Assembly: GCA_031763025.1 (NCBI GenBank)
Contig: JASSKH010000017.1
Coordinates: forward strand, 8,844,254-8,908,253
Source: Macrocystis pyrifera
Taxonomy: Eukaryota > Sar > Phaeophyceae > Laminariales > Laminariaceae
Length of the DNA: 64,000 nt
Direction of reading: 5' to 3'
Positions 61,901 to 64,000 of the stretch are shown piece by piece (within the stretch, counting starts at the first letter, position 1; each line of letters starts with the position of its first letter). The notes under the pieces are model-generated. The model searched no databases. It saw nothing but the letters and a program-made list of their open reading frames with translations, and had not been told where the DNA came from. The position numbers and the translations under genes were made by a program.

Positions 61901-62650
61901 GATCTTGTCGTTGGTTTTGGTGGGCGGAACGCTTGCTTCACCCTGTGAGAGCGGGGGAGGGAGACAACGGCAGCCCCAGCAGCAATCAGAACGATGACCA
62001 GCAGGAATACAGCAATCCATCGAAGGCACTTATTATTAGAGGTCGCGTGCCTGTTGAAAACATCAAACGGCCGCAACTCATGCAGTGCATACATACAAGT
62101 ACACCTCTTAAATGTTGTCGGGCCTGAATCGCCCTCTCTTCGTTTTCATGCACGCTACGAATCACTGCTACTGTACTCATGCGCAGTGCAGAACCAAGTT
62201 TTGCCTTGCGATGTTATTTCTCCCCATGCAACGGCGATATCGAGTGGAATTCGCCGGCGTACATACATGCTGGTGGTGGGCGGTGGGTGGCCTGAGAACA
62301 GCCACTCGAAATACGCCACTACGGATAATTAATGTGTTTTGTTCGAGCAAGCCCATGTGGCAGGAGAAGGGAACTGGGCCTGGGTGGGTGCGATTGGCCC
62401 ATTCCCTCTTCAGGCTCACCACCTTTTACGAGTACAACTGTGCTCTATGCGTGAGTATGCACCGCGTTGTCGTGCCACCTTGTTTCAGACTCACCAGCCC
62501 GTCGCTCGGTGTGGGGGCGGGTGTGACAAGCTTCTGTGCTTCCTGCTTCTTCTTGGGCTCCTGCTGCTTCGGCGGCTGCTGCTTCTGCTGCTGGCGCCCC
62601 TCTCGGTCGCCCACAGCGCGAGCCGACGCACTCCTGGTGCGGGGCATCAT
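52767..62650 (-). CDS. Gene T: five-exon Gln-rich, coiled-coil, AT-hook-like protein
   Basis: Proposed exons: 62,650-62,495; 61,942-60,689; 58,541-56,874 (with lesions); 55,557-55,432; 52,935-52,767. Phases match at every junction (0, 0, 2, 2), which is the chief support for joining them. Architecture: short basic N terminus (MMPRTRSASARAVG, Gln-rich), Asn/Ser tandem repeats, acidic segment (DFDFDVDEADAMIGELLEDHD), a long Gln/Glu run, a helical segment ending AVQNQ, then a coiled coil after the intron, Ala/Thr/Pro repeats and a basic C terminus with GRPRK and KKRWV. The plan and intron phases resemble genes L and R, suggesting a diverged family member. Exon 3 has a TAG at 57,615-57,617 and apparent frame changes, so the 3' half may be decayed, mis-assembled or wrongly joined. 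Confidence 0.5.
55432..55557 (-). CDS. Gene T candidate exon 4
   Basis: This is a 126-base GC-rich island inside AT-rich sequence. The acceptor is TTCGGTTACAG and the donor is CTGAG|GTACGA. In the frame entered with one base it reads STESSRAATTAPAVVAVKRIVSDGRGAHGNRPKPEG... and leaves in phase 2. Entry phase matches the donor at 56,873 and exit phase matches the acceptor at 52,936. No known domain was recognised. Confidence 0.45.
56328..56776. repeat. 58-bp perfect direct repeats in gene T intron
   Basis: 56,328-56,385 and 56,719-56,776 are identical (GAGGCCTCATTGATCCC ... GATGTTACAACAG), 391 bases apart. TAATCTGGACCAGAAA also occurs at 55,977 and 56,386. Perfect identity suggests a recent event; the type is unknown. 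Confidence 0.75.
56874..57614 (-). pseudogene. Gene T exon 3 continuation with stop and frame changes
   Basis: Beyond the TAG the second repeat unit continues in frame (IENDKAQPDK beside TTNDQSQPDK in the first unit). Three further units of about 45 residues follow (FPSPSA.G.RAQAM.P.A). The reading frame changes near the G run at 57,508-57,518 and again near C runs at 57,231-57,243. It ends at ACCAG|GTACGG in phase 2, which fits the next exon. Both frame changes sit at homopolymers, so sequencing or assembly error is plausible. The TAG is not explained that way. Confidence 0.5.
57615..58541 (-). CDS. Gene T exon 3, intact part (coiled coil, Ala/Thr repeats)
   Basis: It is entered in phase 0 after TTACTTGCCCAG with AEIVLAWQKVVSMVHTAAVL. 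A coiled coil follows (NVKLLASNAALEAEKRSMIEQNIDLKDRVSALIADRDRLAVKL), then Ala/Thr/Pro-rich sequence with two copies of a long unit containing APQQCEVGLLAQTALPSG. The second copy is interrupted by TAG at 57,615-57,617. The opposite strand is also open for 352 codons, but the splice and coiled-coil logic favours minus. Confidence 0.65.
   Translation of the reverse strand, partial: AEIVLAWQKVVSMVHTAAVLFREDNVKLLASNAALEAEKRSMIEQNIDLKDRVSALIADRDRLAVKLQEYRAGSTAETRGNGNINCNSHDHDIGCTSLTGQLGVSSAMPSIATTTNNRASVVAAAAASPVATTNTMAPQQCEVGLLAQTALPSGSLSAVSAVVTTKVPTAEPAPCTTTNDQSQPDKVPTPVTSTTAPATAATPSNTSSAITTMNSRVSAVAADAATPAAAAPVAAFANPAAAPTIASDTATGQPGSRITTVGARDVVATTTMTIAPQQREAGLLAQTALPSARLSAVASLETTASTAK
59640..60460. 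repeat. AACCGAAAT minisatellite in gene T intron 2
   Basis: About 0.8 kb of degenerate tandem AACCGAAATCGGTTCCG-like units. Each unit tends to contain the dyad CCGAA...TTCGG. The overlapping open frames on both strands reflect the repeat. Confidence 0.8.
60689..61942 (-). CDS. Gene T exon 2 (Asn/Ser repeats, acidic patch, Gln run)
   Basis: This is 418 codons between acceptor CCGCTCTCACAG and donor CAG|GTATAT, both phase 0. The first about 70 residues are two tandem units beginning GEASVPPTK and GAASVPPNK, each followed by Asn/Ser runs. An acidic segment with aromatic residues, a run of Gln/Glu-rich residues of about 70, and an Ala-rich helix (SSIAAAAAAIATAKFAESL) follow. The end, ALTQRTEASTKDAFACACAVAVQNQ, occupies the place of AQAAVQEQMASMQRQ in gene R. 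No catalytic motif is visible. Acidic and Gln-rich regions are common in transcriptional regulators, but that role is only a suggestion. Confidence 0.68.
62495..62650 (-). CDS. Gene T exon 1
   Basis: This is 52 codons from ATG at 62,650: MMPRTRSASARAVGDREG, a Gln/Lys-rich stretch, then PAPTPSDGL. The donor CTG|GTGAGT at 62,494 is a good consensus match in phase 0, the same phase and the same final CTG codon as exon 1 of genes L and R. Confidence 0.6.
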
Positions 62651-64000
62651 GCTGGTCCTCTGCTCTTCGCCTGTGGCTTGTGCACCGACTAGTCTGTCGA
62701 CACTGGCACTGCGGATGTACCCTTCTGGCTTAAGAGAGCAGATAGATGATGGGTGATGATTCTGTGAAGAGGACAGGTTGTGCGTTGTGGCACTCGAAAA
62801 AAAATGAAAAACGCGTGATGACGCGCAAATGGTTGTTGTCTAATTGATGGTTGGTTGACTGCAAGATCGCAAGATCGCGATTATTATATATGGGGGGGGC
62901 GGGTACTCATTTGTTGCTTGCCTTGTTATTAATAGTCATTTGACCATTGACCGCGCATCCGGGGGGCAAAAAAGGAGCAAGAGCAAGCCAAATGGCATTC
63001 GATGACCCCAGATAAAATGGAGGTGTAGAGCTCTTCTTGTAGAGGGGGGGCTCCAGGAGATTAGCGTAGAGTCGCCGTCTTGTATCTGCGCCTACACAGG
63101 TACCAGGTACTATGTCATATGCGCGGGCAAGCACCAACCCATACCCCTATATACTACACCTCACAAGAGGACTTCTGTGCGGAATAAAATCCGGGTAAAA
63201 AAGTTTTTTATAAAATTTTAAATCGACCGTACGCACAAATTATTTTTTAAATCTCCGAATCCCCGTTGTTCTATACGAATCGTACTGACTGGTATACATG
63301 TTCATGTGTAGTCGAATCATGTGGGATTTGGTACAAGCAGTAATGACAGCAACATGCTGCTATTGATAATTGCATGCGCAGAATGCGCGATATTATGTTG
63401 TGCTCATACGAAGGGCAGCATTGTTTGTCCTTCCCTACTACTGCTGTACGTACATTTGACTACTAACAAATACTCACAGATAGGGTTCATACAGTATCGT
63501 GGTGTCGCTGGCGACGACCCAACCAGTAATAAAACAGAACATACGAAGCCCAAACAATAGCAAGCAGCAGGCAGGTATATATGATGGAAGCCAGCTAGAG
63601 ATAAAAGTAGGGATCATCCACCTCGAGCCAGCGGACCAAGCGAACCAAAATGTTGTTTGTACACCTACCTGCAGTACATACCAGATTAGCAGTCAAGTAC
63701 GCCCACCCGCAGTTGGGGGGACCAAACTGCCTCTTACCTGTGGTTGTTGTAGGCTATTTTCTAGAGCTGCACTCCCGTTCTGGGGGCACATGACTTGGGA
63801 TTACAGGAGAGTCAATCTTGCGTTTCTGCACAGTGCGCCACTTGTATAAGAGTCAAGAGGTTAGCGCAGTACAGCAGTAATGGTCCCTGTATAGTGCCGG
63901 TTGGGTAGTGCCGACTGCCCGCTATAGTGTCTGTGGGATCGCTTGACAAGAATGGGATTCACCTGTGTGGTAGTGTGCGGAGTAGTGCCAGTCACCGCTA
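62651..64000. other. Window end, upstream of gene T, no gene seen
   Basis: Contains the likely promoter side of gene T (directly upstream of 62,650), retroelement copy 7, and TAGTGCC-rich sequence at 63,885-64,000. No exon is supported. Confidence 0.45.
62903..62959 (-). mobile_element. Poly-C-tract retroelement, copy 7 (short)
   Basis: It is a diverged fragment: GGTACTCATT at the constant end, then GTCATTTGACCATTGACC and CGCATCC. It lies between G tracts at 62,892-62,899 and 62,961-62,966. It lies outside the palindrome, so the family is not tied to the duplication. Confidence 0.55.

Overview
This window looks like nuclear DNA of a eukaryote, most likely a marine alga or related protist. 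Coding exons are separated by GT-AG introns with pyrimidine-rich acceptors. Predicted proteins are rich in Ser/Asn, Gln and Ala/Pro runs. Interstitial TTAGGG-type patches, long homopolymer G/C tracts, simple satellites and many short non-autonomous mobile elements fill the rest. I see no bacterial operons, rRNA, CRISPR array, transposase or reverse transcriptase. The lineage cannot be fixed from the sequence alone.

The dominant feature is a giant, old, imperfect inverted duplication. Bases 1 to about 27,446 (left arm) read as the reverse complement of about 28,466 to 50,434 (right arm), around a spacer of about 1 kb. Collinear matching blocks can be followed along almost the whole length. Base 1 pairs with about 50,434, so the left arm may continue beyond the window. 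The arms have diverged by substitutions and carry many arm-specific insertions, so this is not a recent fold-back assembly artefact. The left arm is about 5 kb longer because it received more insertions.

Each arm carries one copy of the same three-exon gene, transcribed away from the centre. Gene L is on the minus strand (27,235 to 21,536) and gene R on the plus strand (28,662 to 32,972). Exon 1 is a 12-codon piece (MATHNPNLGRPL / MATHNPDLDRQL), exon 2 is Ser/Asn/Gly-rich, and exon 3 encodes a coiled coil followed by a basic tail with RRYSARIAAK-type motifs. Outside the palindrome, gene T (minus, 62,650 to 52,767) has the same plan: a short first exon ending in phase 0, a low-complexity exon 2 ending in phase 0 inside a helical segment, and a third exon starting with a coiled coil. 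It then adds repeat-rich and AT-hook-like 3' exons. Its exon 3 carries a TAG and frame changes at homopolymers.

The mobile-element record is rich because the opposite arm often preserves the empty site. Elements seen are: a family of seven variably truncated elements, each lying between poly-G/poly-C tracts; a 2.2-kb palindromic element built of GTGATCCACTAA and GTACGATATCGTAC repeats; a 962-bp element with an 8-bp target duplication; a nested AT-rich terminal-inverted-repeat element; several miniature inverted-repeat elements; a tRNA-headed SINE-like insertion; a 490-bp fold-back element; and an 0.85 to 1.7 kb repeat present twice in the left arm. Satellites include a CACTG pentamer expansion inside the gene L intron, a mirrored GAGCTTGAG-like decamer and an AACCGAAAT minisatellite.

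The remaining arm sequence (roughly 2.9 to 11.9, 17.7 to 21.5, 33 to 36.9 and 43.4 to 47.3 kb) aligns between arms but has no convincing gene. The flanks 50,435 to 52,766 and 62,651 to 64,000 hold no recognised gene.
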